Assembly (NCBI RefSeq): GCF_003943935.1
Contig: NZ_RJOB01000002.1
Span: 1-64,000, forward strand
DNA: 64,000 bases
DNA from: Streptococcus mitis
GTDB taxonomy: Bacteria; Bacillota; Bacilli; Lactobacillales; Streptococcaceae
Reading direction: 5' to 3'
In this document: positions 54,510 to 62,206 of the stretch, in pieces
Layout of the letters: each line of letters begins with the position of its first letter
How positions within the stretch are numbered: position 1 is the first letter of the stretch
Notes under the pieces: generated by a model
Seen by the model: the letters and a program-made list of their open reading frames with translations, nothing else
The model's database searches: none
What the model was told of the DNA's origin: nothing
Translations under genes and position numbers: made by a program

Positions 54510-54902
54510 ATGGAAAGTGGTGAACTTAGGCTAATTTTAGCTCTTTTTATATCTTTTTTTATAATAGGTGCGATTGGAATAGTTCTAAATGTTCCAATAA
54601 GCGAAGTTTTAGTTCTTTCTGTAGGTAGTGTGTTTTTTGAGTTGCTGATTCACTTATTAACGCATAATAAGAAGAGAGGAAACATTAGTTTTGAACTATG
54701 CTTTAATCGATACAAGCAATTTATTAAAAAGATTTTAGTACCTACATTTTTTCTGTTACTATTATCAATTATTTTTGTCGTTATAGATGGTTATAAGTCG
54801 TCATCTGTATTATTTTATACTCATATATTTGTAGTATTATTCACAGTAGGATACATTATTTGCTCGAATAATATCGAATTACATATTTCAAAAAAAGAAT
54901 GA
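54510..54902 (+). CDS. Membrane protein, possible immunity
   Basis: 130 residues from ATG 54510. Four hydrophobic segments (about 7-24, 29-48, 75-92 and 102-120). Follows the bacteriocin gene by 60 bases and so may protect the producer. Not recognised. Confidence 0.6.
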   Translation: MESGELRLILALFISFFIIGAIGIVLNVPISEVLVLSVGSVFFELLIHLLTHNKKRGNISFELCFNRYKQFIKKILVPTFFLLLLSIIFVVIDGYKSSSVLFYTHIFVVLFTVGYIICSNNIELHISKKE

Positions 54903-54992
54903 GTTAGCGTTTTACTTATAGTATATAATAATAAATTATTTTGAGACATAGTAGTAAAGTGATTGAGCTATAGATATGATGAGGATGGAAAT

Positions 54993-55229
54993 ATGGAGAT
55001 TGTTATAATGAACATGGTTAATTATCTCTTGCTAAAGATTGAATGGATAGTAAGTAATATCTTTATAAAAATGAGCATACTTTGGATGCTTATTTGGTTT
55101 CTATACTATTTAAAGAGTGATTTAGCAATGTATTTCTTGTTTTTTGGAAATGGCTTTTTATTATTGCTAATAATTTTTCGATTTGCACTGTATCAAATTA
55201 AACTAGTAATGCAGAATGATATTAAGTAA
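54993..55229 (+). CDS. Small membrane protein of the bacteriocin array
   Basis: 78 residues from ATG 54993 (GATGAGGATGG upstream). Two strong hydrophobic segments (about 22-40 and 44-65). Start choice uncertain: a TTG 30 bases earlier is also open. Confidence 0.5.
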   Translation: MEIVIMNMVNYLLLKIEWIVSNIFIKMSILWMLIWFLYYLKSDLAMYFLFFGNGFLLLLIIFRFALYQIKLVMQNDIK

Positions 55230-55292
55230 TTGTGTCTAGATCATATTTTGGGGAATCAGATTATAATCATTCTGGACGTTTTCAAGACTTTT

Positions 55293-55419
55293 TGATAACT
55301 CCGATAATGTGTCTATTTAAATTTGAAGATAAGTGGAGTTAGCAACATGTAAATACATTGTGATAAATATCGATTTTGTTCTGCTATACTGAACTTGTCA
55401 AGATTATAATCTGACAAAA
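55293..55419 (+). repeat. 127-bp direct repeat, copy 2
   Basis: Second copy of the end of the immunity-like gene plus promoter module, now without the rest of that gene. Confidence 0.85.
55355..55410 (+). promoter_or_regulatory. Bacteriocin promoter module C
   Basis: ACATTGTGATAAATATCG, TTTTGTTC, TATACTGAACTTG, then TATAAT (55405-55410) within TTGTCAAGATTATAATCTGA, the most symmetric version of the inverted repeat. Confidence 0.6.
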
Positions 55420-55447
55420 GATTTCTATTATATACAAGATATTCATC

Positions 55448-55638
55448 ATGGATACAAAAACAATAGAACAAGTTAATGTGCTCAAAGCTGATGCTCTTTC
55501 TATTATTGTGTTGAAGGAGGTAAAAATGATTTGGCATGTATTTCAGGTATGGCAGGGATGACTGAGATAGGCTTTTTATACGCTGGACCTGCTGGAGCTG
55601 CGATTATATGTGGTGCTACAGCTATGCGAATTTGCTAA
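55448..55638 (+). pseudogene. Frameshifted double-glycine bacteriocin
   Basis: ATG 55448 reads MDTKTIEQVNVLKADALSII then VLKEV; a two-base GT duplication shifts it out of the expected VEGG. In the other frame the core follows: GGKNDLACISGMAGMTEIGF and on to AMRIC, TAA at 55636. One dinucleotide change inactivates it. Confidence 0.65.
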
Positions 55639-55654
55639 AAAGAGAGGATGTACA

Positions 55655-55831
55655 ATGAATAGTACAATGAGTCAGTTTTCAATTCTAAAAAACAGTGATT
55701 TACAAGAGTACTCTGGTGGATTAAATCCTACTTGTGGAGTATTAGTAGGTCTAACTGCATTTACTAGTCCTGTTGGTGTTGCATTTGCTATTTCAACAGG
55801 CGGGCTAGCGGCAGAAAGTTTTTGTAGATAA
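55655..55831 (+). CDS. Double-glycine class II bacteriocin
   Basis: 58 residues from ATG 55655, RBS AGAGAGGA. Leader FSILKNSDLQEYSGG, core of 36 residues LNPTCGVLVGLTAFTSPVGV and so on with two Cys near its ends (C26, C57), which could form a disulfide. Intact. Its stop overlaps the next gene by one base (TAATG). Confidence 0.75.
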   Translation: MNSTMSQFSILKNSDLQEYSGGLNPTCGVLVGLTAFTSPVGVAFAISTGGLAAESFCR

Positions 55832-55974
55832 TGAGAAAAATAATTAGTATATTTTATATTATTTCTCTAGGAGTCTTGTCTTTACTAAAGCCACAAGATA
55901 TTGTTGATATCATAGCAACTCTACTATTGATTTATATAGGTTTAAAAGGAATAAAGCAAAAGAGAACTTTATAA
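55831..55974 (+). CDS. Small immunity-like membrane peptide
   Basis: 47 residues, two hydrophobic segments (about 4-18 and 25-37) and a basic end GIKQKRTL. Coupled to the bacteriocin gene by TAATG. Related in layout to the broken gene at 56714. Confidence 0.6.
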   Translation: MRKIISIFYIISLGVLSLLKPQDIVDIIATLLLIYIGLKGIKQKRTL

Positions 55975-56162
55975 GGTTGTGACGCCTATACTTTTTCGCC
56001 TCATTACATGTTTGGACAATGTTTCATTTATTAATTTCCAAATTGAGAATGGGGATATTGTAACTAAGTGTGATTTTTAGTCAACTAAAGATGGCATGGC
56101 TAATGGTTGGATATCATCATTGGGTAGGAACTATTGTCTTTCGGGGTTATAGAGGATAATTT

Positions 56163-56462
56163 ATGGATAAGAGAACAGAAGAAATTCTCAATAAGATTTA
56201 TAATTTGATTTTAGATACAGAGATTCATAAAAATGAACGAGATATTTTATTACGTTATAAAACTCTATTAGAGAATACAAAAAATGAGCAGAGAGTTATC
56301 ATGGAGTTGGCAGAAGCTCTTCGTCAGCAGGCTGTTAGTGGGATTCATAGTCACAAATTAATGAGCCCAAAGGTTGCGACATTTTATAAAGAAATTGCCA
56401 CATATGGAGAATTGAGTAAAAATCTAGCTCAAGGATTAATATCTTTTGGTATAACGAGATAA
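56163..56462 (+). CDS. Bacteriocin immunity protein (EntA/Blp immunity type)
   Basis: 99 residues, all helical, no membrane segment. KIYNLILDTEIHKNERDILL and AEALRQQAVSG...SPKVATFYKEIAT fit the four-helix EntA_Immun family, which shields the mannose PTS receptor from pediocin-like bacteriocins. No matching pediocin-type gene is intact here; it may protect against others. Confidence 0.75.
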   Translation: MDKRTEEILNKIYNLILDTEIHKNERDILLRYKTLLENTKNEQRVIMELAEALRQQAVSGIHSHKLMSPKVATFYKEIATYGELSKNLAQGLISFGITR

Positions 56463-56537
56463 GGAAAAATGAGCAGAAAAACTTACCAAGTTTGTAACAA
56501 GATAAAAAATTAATATAAATGTAAGGAAATATTCGTG

Positions 56538-56698
56538 ATGAATACAATGGTGAAACGATTTGAAGTAATGGATGAAGCAATGCTATCAAGCATTGAAGGT
56601 AAACTCTCATGCTTTGAGAAGGTATTGTTTTTTTAAGGGGATATGGTGGAGCTATTATAGGCTTTTGGATAGGAACTGAATTATTTTCTACGAAATAG
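56538..56698 (+). pseudogene. Frameshifted bacteriocin remnant
   Basis: Leader FEVMDEAMLSSIEG is kept, then KLSCFEKVLFF and a stop; in another frame GYGGAIIGFWIGTELFSTK follows to TAG 56696, a bacteriocin-like glycine-rich end. Frame lost between. Confidence 0.55.
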
Positions 56699-56713
56699 AA
56701 AGTTGAGGTACAA

Positions 56714-56869
56714 ATGAAGCATCGTTTAATAATTGCAATTAGTTTTATAATGACTGGAATAGCTATTAACATTTTATTCGAATCAAATACTATTATTCAT
56801 AAATTTATTGCTATATTAGGTCTGATTATGTAGTATAAAGGTGCTTTTAGAGAGTATAAAAAATATTAA
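56714..56869 (+). pseudogene. Immunity-like peptide with premature TAG
   Basis: ATG 56714, 39 codons with two hydrophobic segments, TAG at 56831, then 11 further codons in the same frame (YKGAFREYKKY) to TAA 56869. By analogy with the gene at 55831, whose end is also basic, the TAG is probably a nonsense mutation. Confidence 0.5.
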
Positions 56870-57131
56870 AAGTAATTCAGATTTTTAAATTTTATATTAA
56901 ATCATGTAATTTGTGTGTTATTTATGATATTGTAGGAGACATTCCATATTAGATTGTAGTTATCATTTGAATGTTTTCAGATAATATTATTTGTAGGAAT
57001 GATTATCTATATACGAAATTGAATTGGAACTCTCGGAATTTCAAAATGAATATAAAATCGGTAGTAAATTGTATTGTATCAGAAATAGCTGTGATAATAG
57101 CAGGATGTTATAGTAATGAAGGAGTATCGAA

Positions 57132-57446
57132 ATGAATCAACAGTTTAGAAATCAATGTTTAGATGCAATCGTAAAATTTGAAACTAGCTTTAAAGAAATG
57201 AACTTACCTCAACAACAATATTTCCAAGCTTATAGTCTAGTTAGTAAAATAGTATCTGAAATGAAATTAGATGGTGTTGCATTTGCTCAATCTTTCAGAT
57301 ATTTTTATGAATTCTTTAGTCGCGAATTATTGCCAGGGGGAATTATTTTATCTGAACAAGCTCGTAAAGATTTTAGTAGGATATCAGATCTAGCAAATTC
57401 TACTGAGTTATTAAAAACAATTCATAGTCCTATTAAAATATTTTAG
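57132..57446 (+). CDS. Helical protein, possible immunity protein
   Basis: 104 residues, RBS GAAGGAG. All helical and without membrane segment, with LVSKIVSEMKLDGVAFAQSF and FFSRELLPGGIILSEQ. The size and place suit a second EntA-type immunity protein; similarity is weak, so this is a guess. 56870-57131 before it is empty. Confidence 0.45.
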   Translation: MNQQFRNQCLDAIVKFETSFKEMNLPQQQYFQAYSLVSKIVSEMKLDGVAFAQSFRYFYEFFSRELLPGGIILSEQARKDFSRISDLANSTELLKTIHSPIKIF

Positions 57447-57680
57447 TAATTACAAAATTATATTAATTTCTACAAGAGTAATTATCTATTTTGTGTAGCT
57501 TTAAAATTTGTGATTTACTAAACTTTATAAAATTGTAAAACAATAAAAAGTACCTAATGTTTTACTGAAATGCTTTCGACTAATATTAATTGATTCAAAA
57601 AAATTTCAAATATTATATTCAAGTGATTTAATTCTGTATATAACAGGATTAAAGCCTTTTTGTTATGTGACTATGAGTCC

Positions 57681-57704
57681 GTCTCGCCCCTAACGGAGCG
57701 AGAC
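57681..57704. other. Stable hairpin without T-run
   Basis: GTCTCGCCCC / GGAGCGAGAC with one mismatch and loop TAAC. GC-rich in an A+T-rich stretch. The region 57447-57680 holds no gene. Confidence 0.5.
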
Positions 57705-57748
57705 AAATTGAGACTTTTAAATAAGTCTTTAAATTCAGATTAAATTAT

Positions 57749-57861
57749 AGTAATAAGTGTTGAAAAGACTTGATAATGTGAGTTTTTGGGAAGATTTACT
57801 TTATTTTTACAGAAATCAAATTTTTGAAGTTAATATTTAACTTACAAAAAGGAGAAATCTG
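57749..57861. repeat. Diverged direct repeat, right copy
   Basis: Matches 49978 onward (post-pezT DNA) with small gaps: AGTAATAAGTGTTGAAAAGA, CTTGATAATG, GGGAAGATTTACT. Confidence 0.6.
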
Positions 57862-58017
57862 TGCAGTTTTAATGAAATAACTACAGGTTCATTAAAAAGC
57901 AACATTTCATAGAATTATCACGAAAATTCTTATTTTAGAATTATACTTTCTATTGATTTAGAACCTTTTTTTATTTCTAAATGTTATAATAGTGTTATCA
58001 AGTAAAAGAAGCATGCC

Positions 58018-58212
58018 TTGATTGAAGACAATGTAAAATCTTTCCGAAAAACACATAACCTGATCGACTAGAATTTGCAAGAATTGTAGGAATTTCATGT
58101 CCTAACCTTAGCCGTTATGAAAAGGAATGAGTACAATTTCAACAGCATTGATAGATTTTATCTGACGGAATTTTAATTCACTAAATATTAATATTGTCTC
58201 AGGAGAGGAAAT
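58018..58212 (+). pseudogene. pezA: Decayed second pezA
   Basis: TTG 58018 gives NVKSFRKTHNL, matching NIKSLRKTHDL of PezA, then a stop; after a shift EFARIVGIS and LSRYEK follow, and further AT-rich DNA matches the pezA sequence to about 58212. A TATAAT-like box lies at about 57984. Only the helix-turn-helix half is left. Confidence 0.75.
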
Positions 58213-58239
58213 TCTTTTAATAATTAGAAGGAGTATATT

Positions 58240-58416
58240 ATGGAAATAATAAATACAGTTTTAGGGATAGTTGCTTCAGCTTTAGGAATTATTGCTACAT
58301 GTATCTCTTGGAAAACAAAAAAAGATCTTGAATCAATTATTAAAAATAACAATAATAGTCAAATTATAGGAAATAATAGTAGTAATAATGAACAGCATAT
58401 TGGTGATAGGGGATAA
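58240..58416 (+). CDS. 58-residue membrane peptide of a conflict system, motif at C-terminus
   Basis: ATG 58240 with GAAGGAG. Residues 3-22 are hydrophobic (VLGIVASALGIIATCISW), then KTKKDLE, then the polar tail with NSQIIGNNSSNNEQ (39-52). That tail matches NSQSIGNFSNNNVQ at the N-terminus of the next protein in 10 of 14 positions. Likely the membrane-acting effector of the four-gene operon. I know of no named family; the link to amyloid-like motifs is inference. Confidence 0.65.
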   Translation: MEIINTVLGIVASALGIIATCISWKTKKDLESIIKNNNNSQIIGNNSSNNEQHIGDRG

Positions 58417-58419
58417 TAA

Positions 58420-58983
58420 ATGACTAATTCTCAAAGTATTGGAAATTTTAGTAATAATAATGTTCAAAAAATGTATGTAACAAATATTGAGCAGCGTACA
58501 TTGATCCCAAGTGTTATTTTTCAGCTTTTAAAATATGTTGAAGGATTTCACTCTCAAAACGATGAAAAGTTTTTGCTTGAACAACCAGCTGAATTAAAGA
58601 CAAAACTACAATTTAATAATTCTAGGAGATATATTAGATTATTTAAAGAGGGTCTGGGTAACTATATTTCACTAGAAAAGGTACTAAAAGATGAATTCAC
58701 AGATAGTCAAAGAGTAATTGAAAATATAAAGAATATTTTTATGGATCATACTCCTATAGATGCCGAAGGAAATCCGACAGTAGGTAATGGTGATGAATGC
58801 TTGAAAAATATGCATGATGATATCAAAGAAAGAATCGCGAGAGATCCTGATTTTTTATCTAGTCAAATTGATGATCTAGAATTGGATAAATTTATTATTG
58901 CACTTCTTCAATATGGAGTCATGGAGTGTCAGATATTATTGAATCCAAATATTTATATGGGGGATAATAATGTTACTACTTGA
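58420..58983 (+). CDS. ABC-three-component-type partner protein with shared N-terminal motif
   Basis: 187 residues, three bases after the membrane peptide gene. Residues 3-16 NSQSIGNFSNNNVQ match the tail of the peptide before it. The rest is helical (LIPSVIFQLLKYVEGFHSQN, IERIARDPDFLSSQI-like stretch), resembling the C-terminal interaction domains seen in ABC-3C systems. Overlaps the next gene by 14 bases. Role: probably links the sensor ATPase to the effector. Confidence 0.55.
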   Translation: MTNSQSIGNFSNNNVQKMYVTNIEQRTLIPSVIFQLLKYVEGFHSQNDEKFLLEQPAELKTKLQFNNSRRYIRLFKEGLGNYISLEKVLKDEFTDSQRVIENIKNIFMDHTPIDAEGNPTVGNGDECLKNMHDDIKERIARDPDFLSSQIDDLELDKFIIALLQYGVMECQILLNPNIYMGDNNVTT

Positions 58984-59203
58984 TAAAAATGCTGAACCTA
59001 AAAAGACTATTTTTTATCTCTCAGCTATTGTACATGGCTTGATTTTAAAGAGAATTGTCAATATAGAAAGTCTTTATATAGAACTTCAAAAAGAAATTGG
59101 AGATGAACTAAATTATGATTTTTTTATCCTAGCACTAGATTTTCTTTTTCTATTAGATAAAATAAGAGTTAATAATGAAGGAGATATTGAGAGTGTTCAT
59201 TAA
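58970..59203 (+). CDS. ABC-three-component middle component
   Basis: 77 residues: MLLLDKNAEPKKTIFYLSAI, LILKRIVNIESLYIEL and YDFFILALDFLFLLDKIRV, followed by an acidic end. This is the pattern of the small ABC-3C middle component (MC6-like), a winged-helix-like adaptor that always sits beside the ATPase. RBS weak (GGGGG); starts within the gene before and overlaps the next. Confidence 0.7.
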   Translation: MLLLDKNAEPKKTIFYLSAIVHGLILKRIVNIESLYIELQKEIGDELNYDFFILALDFLFLLDKIRVNNEGDIESVH

Positions 59204-60911
59204 AAGTTTGAGTATTATCAGTAAAAATACTGATGTTGTATTAAGAAAAATAGAATTTAAAAATGGTATTAATTTTATAGTAGATTCGGAGAAGTCTGAT
59301 AAGCATAATAAAGTGGGAAAAACAACATGCTTAAAATTACTTGATTTAAGTTTAGGTGCAAAAAGTAAAGATGCCATTTTTAAAGATTATGAAACACAGA
59401 GTGTTAATAAACAATTAAAATTGTTTATTGAAAATCAAAAAGTATATACTAATTTGGTGTTAATTGATGATTTTAATCATCCTTCTAAAGAAGTTTCTAT
59501 AAAGACAGAGTTATTTAATAGAGGTAAGCGGTATATTAATGGAGAGCAAACTTCATATGATGAAGTTAACAAATATTTAAATAGATTATTGTTTGAAAAC
59601 CGCTCTCAAAAGCCAAGTTTTAGAAGTGCGATAAAGTCATTTGTACGGATTTTAATGACTAAGGATAATACTCAATTTTTAAAAGTATTAGATAATTTTT
59701 CAAATATTTCGGAATATCGCGCTGTATATAATTATTTGTTCGATATTTCAGATCCTGAAAATGATTTAGAGTTTGGTAAATTAAAACAGGAATTAAAAAA
59801 TATAAAAAGTAAGGAAAATAATTATAAAAAAGTAAATACTGTAGATGATATAGTAAAAATAAAACAAATCAATGTTGCAATTGAGAAAGAAATTGACCGG
59901 TTAGAAAAAGAAATAAATGATTTAGTAGATAAAAAAGCATTTGAGAAAAATAGAATTCATATCAACGATATTAGAAAAAAATACGAGGAGATAAGTCGAC
60001 AATTAAGTAAAATTGATTTTGACATTTTACAGTTACAAAAATATATCAAAGAGGCTGAGGAGAAATCCCAAAGAATAGTAAATCAAGAACTGGCAAATGA
60101 CTTTTTTCAAGAGATTTCAGAATTGTTACCTAGTATTACTAAAACTTTTCTGGATTTAGTTGAATTTAATTCCCAATTGAGTAGAAATAAATTGTCTTAT
60201 TTTAATGATAGAATGCAAGAATTGATAATGGAGAAGGAAGATAAAGAGAATTTATTGACGAAATTGACCGAAGAAAATTCAGAATTTATATCTTTAGTTG
60301 AAGAAAACAAAGTAGATTTATATTATGATAAGTTAAATCAACTAGATGAGTTAAAAATAAAAAAAGTAAAAAATGAATCAACAATTACTAGTTTAGGTGA
60401 CATTGAGGAGCAAAAAAATACTTTAGAAAAAAGACTTTCTAAACTAGAGATGATTGTTAAAAATAATGAAGCAGAATATCAGAAAAAAATGGATATTTTT
60501 AATAGTTATTTTAAGAGCGTTGCAGGTCGAATAAATAAAGAACAACCTGTCTTGCTTTATAATCCCAAGACAGATGAATTTCCAGTTTCAATTGGCCAAC
60601 TATCTGAAGGTACAAGTACAGGGACTAGAAAATCCCTTATCGCTGCATACGATATTGCTTATCAACTTTTTGCTAGAAAAATTAATAAAGCAACTCCTAA
60701 ATTTATTGTTCATGATGTTATCGAGAGTATTGAAGGTGACGATATTAGGGCTTTAGTTGATGAAGTGGAGAATAATCAAATACAATATATTTCAGCAATC
60801 TTAAAAGAAAAGTTAGTATCCTCTGGGATGTCATTGGAGGAACAAAATAAAATTATTATTTTGGAACTCTCTATGAGAGATAGATTGTTTGAGAGAGCAA
60901 ATAATTCTTAG
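59193..60911 (+). CDS. DUF2326-like SMC/Rad50-type ATPase
   Basis: 572 residues from GTG 59193, with AAGGAG nine bases before; an ATG at 59175 contains that RBS in its own codons, so I prefer GTG. N-terminal ATP-binding region with HNKVGKTTCLKLLDLSLG, long coiled coil (about 200-440), then QLSEGTSTGTRKSLIAAYDI (signature) and KFIVHDVIESIEGDD (Walker B/D-loop). DUF2326 proteins are the ATPases of ABC-3C conflict systems and sense invading nucleic acid, by proposal. Last gene of the operon. Confidence 0.8.
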   Translation: MFIKSLSIISKNTDVVLRKIEFKNGINFIVDSEKSDKHNKVGKTTCLKLLDLSLGAKSKDAIFKDYETQSVNKQLKLFIENQKVYTNLVLIDDFNHPSKEVSIKTELFNRGKRYINGEQTSYDEVNKYLNRLLFENRSQKPSFRSAIKSFVRILMTKDNTQFLKVLDNFSNISEYRAVYNYLFDISDPENDLEFGKLKQELKNIKSKENNYKKVNTVDDIVKIKQINVAIEKEIDRLEKEINDLVDKKAFEKNRIHINDIRKKYEEISRQLSKIDFDILQLQKYIKEAEEKSQRIVNQELANDFFQEISELLPSITKTFLDLVEFNSQLSRNKLSYFNDRMQELIMEKEDKENLLTKLTEENSEFISLVEENKVDLYYDKLNQLDELKIKKVKNESTITSLGDIEEQKNTLEKRLSKLEMIVKNNEAEYQKKMDIFNSYFKSVAGRINKEQPVLLYNPKTDEFPVSIGQLSEGTSTGTRKSLIAAYDIAYQLFARKINKATPKFIVHDVIESIEGDDIRALVDEVENNQIQYISAILKEKLVSSGMSLEEQNKIIILELSMRDRLFERANNS

Positions 60912-60924
60912 ATGAAAATACAAG

Positions 60925-60958
60925 TCTTGAATTTCAACATGAAGTTCAAGATTTTTTT
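60925..60958 (+). terminator. Terminator after the conflict system
   Basis: TCTTGAA / TTCAAGA stem, 13-base loop, seven T. Confidence 0.75.
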
Positions 60959-60974
60959 GTGATAACTTCTTCAA

Positions 60975-61244
60975 GTTTCTTCAGCTATACTTTTTTCAAC
61001 TTTAAAAAATCTAACTAAGATTTTGCTCTGGGGGTTTGGGGGCGTGCCACCACATTTTCATATCGTTTGTTTTTTTAACCGTGAGGTTTGAAATGGCAGG
61101 CGATATGATTTTTGGGATATTGTGGACACAATATCTGAGCTCGCAAAGACCGAACAAAAAGCAAGTGAGGTCTTTAGGAAGCGTACTGACAATGTGAGGT
61201 AGACTTACACTGTTAGACAAGTAGAATGTTGAAGGGATATCAGA
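60975..61244. other. Candidate oriT region
   Basis: No gene. Stands directly before mobC, where the oriT of MOBP-type elements lies. Contains a GC-rich GGGGGTTTGGGGGCGTGCCA segment (61031-61050) and a perfect inverted repeat GATATTGTG-GA-CACAATATC (61116-61135). The nick site cannot be read from sequence alone. Confidence 0.45.
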
Positions 61245-61604
61245 ATGGGACAAGAAATTAAGTCAATCCGAAAGCAATTTAGAATCACGAGACAAGAAGA
61301 AAAACAGATAAAAGAAATGATGAGGAAACACAAAATGGATAGTTTCTCAGAATTTCTTCGTCAAAATTTATTGAAAAAGAATTATCAGGATAGAATTTTT
61401 GAAAGTTGGTTCTCCCTTTGGCAGTCTCAAAAGTTTGAACAGATTAGTCGAGATGTGTATGAAGTTCTGGTTGTCGCAAGAGAAAATCATCAAGTGACTC
61501 AAGAGCACGTCTCAATCTTATTGACTTGCGTTCAAGAATTGATTGCAGAAGTGAATCAAGTGCAGCCACTCAGTCGTGAGTTCCGTGAAAAATATATGGG
61601 TTAG
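61245..61604 (+). CDS. MobC-like relaxosome accessory protein
   Basis: 119 residues, GAAGGGA upstream. IKSIRKQFRITRQEEKQIKE MMRKHKMDSFSEFLRQNLL is a ribbon-helix-helix start as in MobC; the C-terminal half is helical. MobC proteins bind oriT and help the relaxase nick. Nine bases before a second MobC gene. Confidence 0.7.
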   Translation: MGQEIKSIRKQFRITRQEEKQIKEMMRKHKMDSFSEFLRQNLLKKNYQDRIFESWFSLWQSQKFEQISRDVYEVLVVARENHQVTQEHVSILLTCVQELIAEVNQVQPLSREFREKYMG

Positions 61605-61613
61605 GAGGATGTA

Positions 61614-61862
61614 ATGGTTTATCGCTATCGTACCAATCTCAAAAAAGTATTTCTAACTGATCCAGAATTACACCAATTGAATGAACGGATTGCTAAGAGC
61701 AATTGTAAAAATTTCTCAGTCTATGCCAGAAAAGTTTTGCTTAATCCCAATATGTCATTTGTCACGATTAACACTGATACTTCTGACCGTTCAGGCTGCC
61801 ACCGTAAAAGAGCAGCAAGTGAAATTCTTATGATGACTTCATCAGTCATGCCATGGAGGTGA
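61614..61862 (+). pseudogene. Truncated second MobC, joined to foreign tail
   Basis: RBS AGGAGG. Residues 1-57 are MobC-like (KKVFLTDPELHQLNERIAKS, NFSVYARKVLLNPNMSFVTI). After NTDT the sequence SDRSGCHRKRAASEILMMTS does not fit MobC; another frame there reads LTVQAATVKEQQVKFL and stops, which looks like the end of a lost upstream gene. A deletion between mobC and xis, taking the relaxase, would explain this. Confidence 0.6.
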
Positions 61863-61888
61863 AAATATTTTTTAGGAAGGATGATGAC

Positions 61889-62122
61889 ATGAATATAAAA
61901 TATATATCTGTCGAAAATTCCATTGCAGAATGGGCCGATAAGAAAGGAATTCTAAAAAGATGGGATGGTTTAAATCAATATACATTGAACAGATGGATTA
62001 AAGAAATGCGAGAAAACAGAACATTTTCCATGTATGTAATTAACCCAACCTATAAACTTGTTTTCATTAATCTAGAAGGATTTGAAAGTTTCTTAAGATG
62101 GAAGCAAAAGCGGACAAAATAA
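61889..62122 (+). CDS. xis: Excisionase-like protein
   Basis: 77 residues from ATG 61889 (AGGAAGG upstream). ISVENSIAEWADKKGILKRW, then LNRWIKEMRENRTFSMYVIN, then VFINLEGFESFLRWKQKR: a winged-helix MerR-like fold with basic end, as in Tn5252-type Xis. Located right before int. Steers the integrase to excision. Confidence 0.7.
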   Translation: MNIKYISVENSIAEWADKKGILKRWDGLNQYTLNRWIKEMRENRTFSMYVINPTYKLVFINLEGFESFLRWKQKRTK

Positions 62123-62139
62123 GGAAGTCATGGTATAAT
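62111..62139 (+). promoter_or_regulatory. int promoter
   Basis: CGGACA (62111-62116), 17-base spacer, TATAAT at 62134-62139 with the extended TGG before it. Overlaps the end of xis. A 60-base leader follows. Confidence 0.6.
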
Positions 62140-62206
62140 ATAGGGTAGTTATTTATTCTATACAACAATGATTTATTTCTTTTTAAGAGTTAAGAGGAAT
62201 TAAATT

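Noticed and set aside
53804..55410. Reading modules A-C as the same operator as the blpS-like promoter
   Set aside because: They lack ACCATTTGAGA and the 21-bp period; their TTTGTGG/TTTGTTC pair has an 18-bp period, so the link to the LytTR regulator is unproven.
55313..55537. 74-codon minus-strand frame over promoter module C
   Set aside because: It runs across the repeated promoter and the bacteriocin leader; composition and location make it a shadow.
60975..61244. tRNA or rRNA genes in the window
   Set aside because: No cloverleaf or rRNA-like segment was seen here or elsewhere.
61011..61253. 80-codon minus-strand frame in the oriT-like region
   Set aside because: No RBS, no recognisable product, and it covers the G-run and inverted repeat, which fit a DNA site better.
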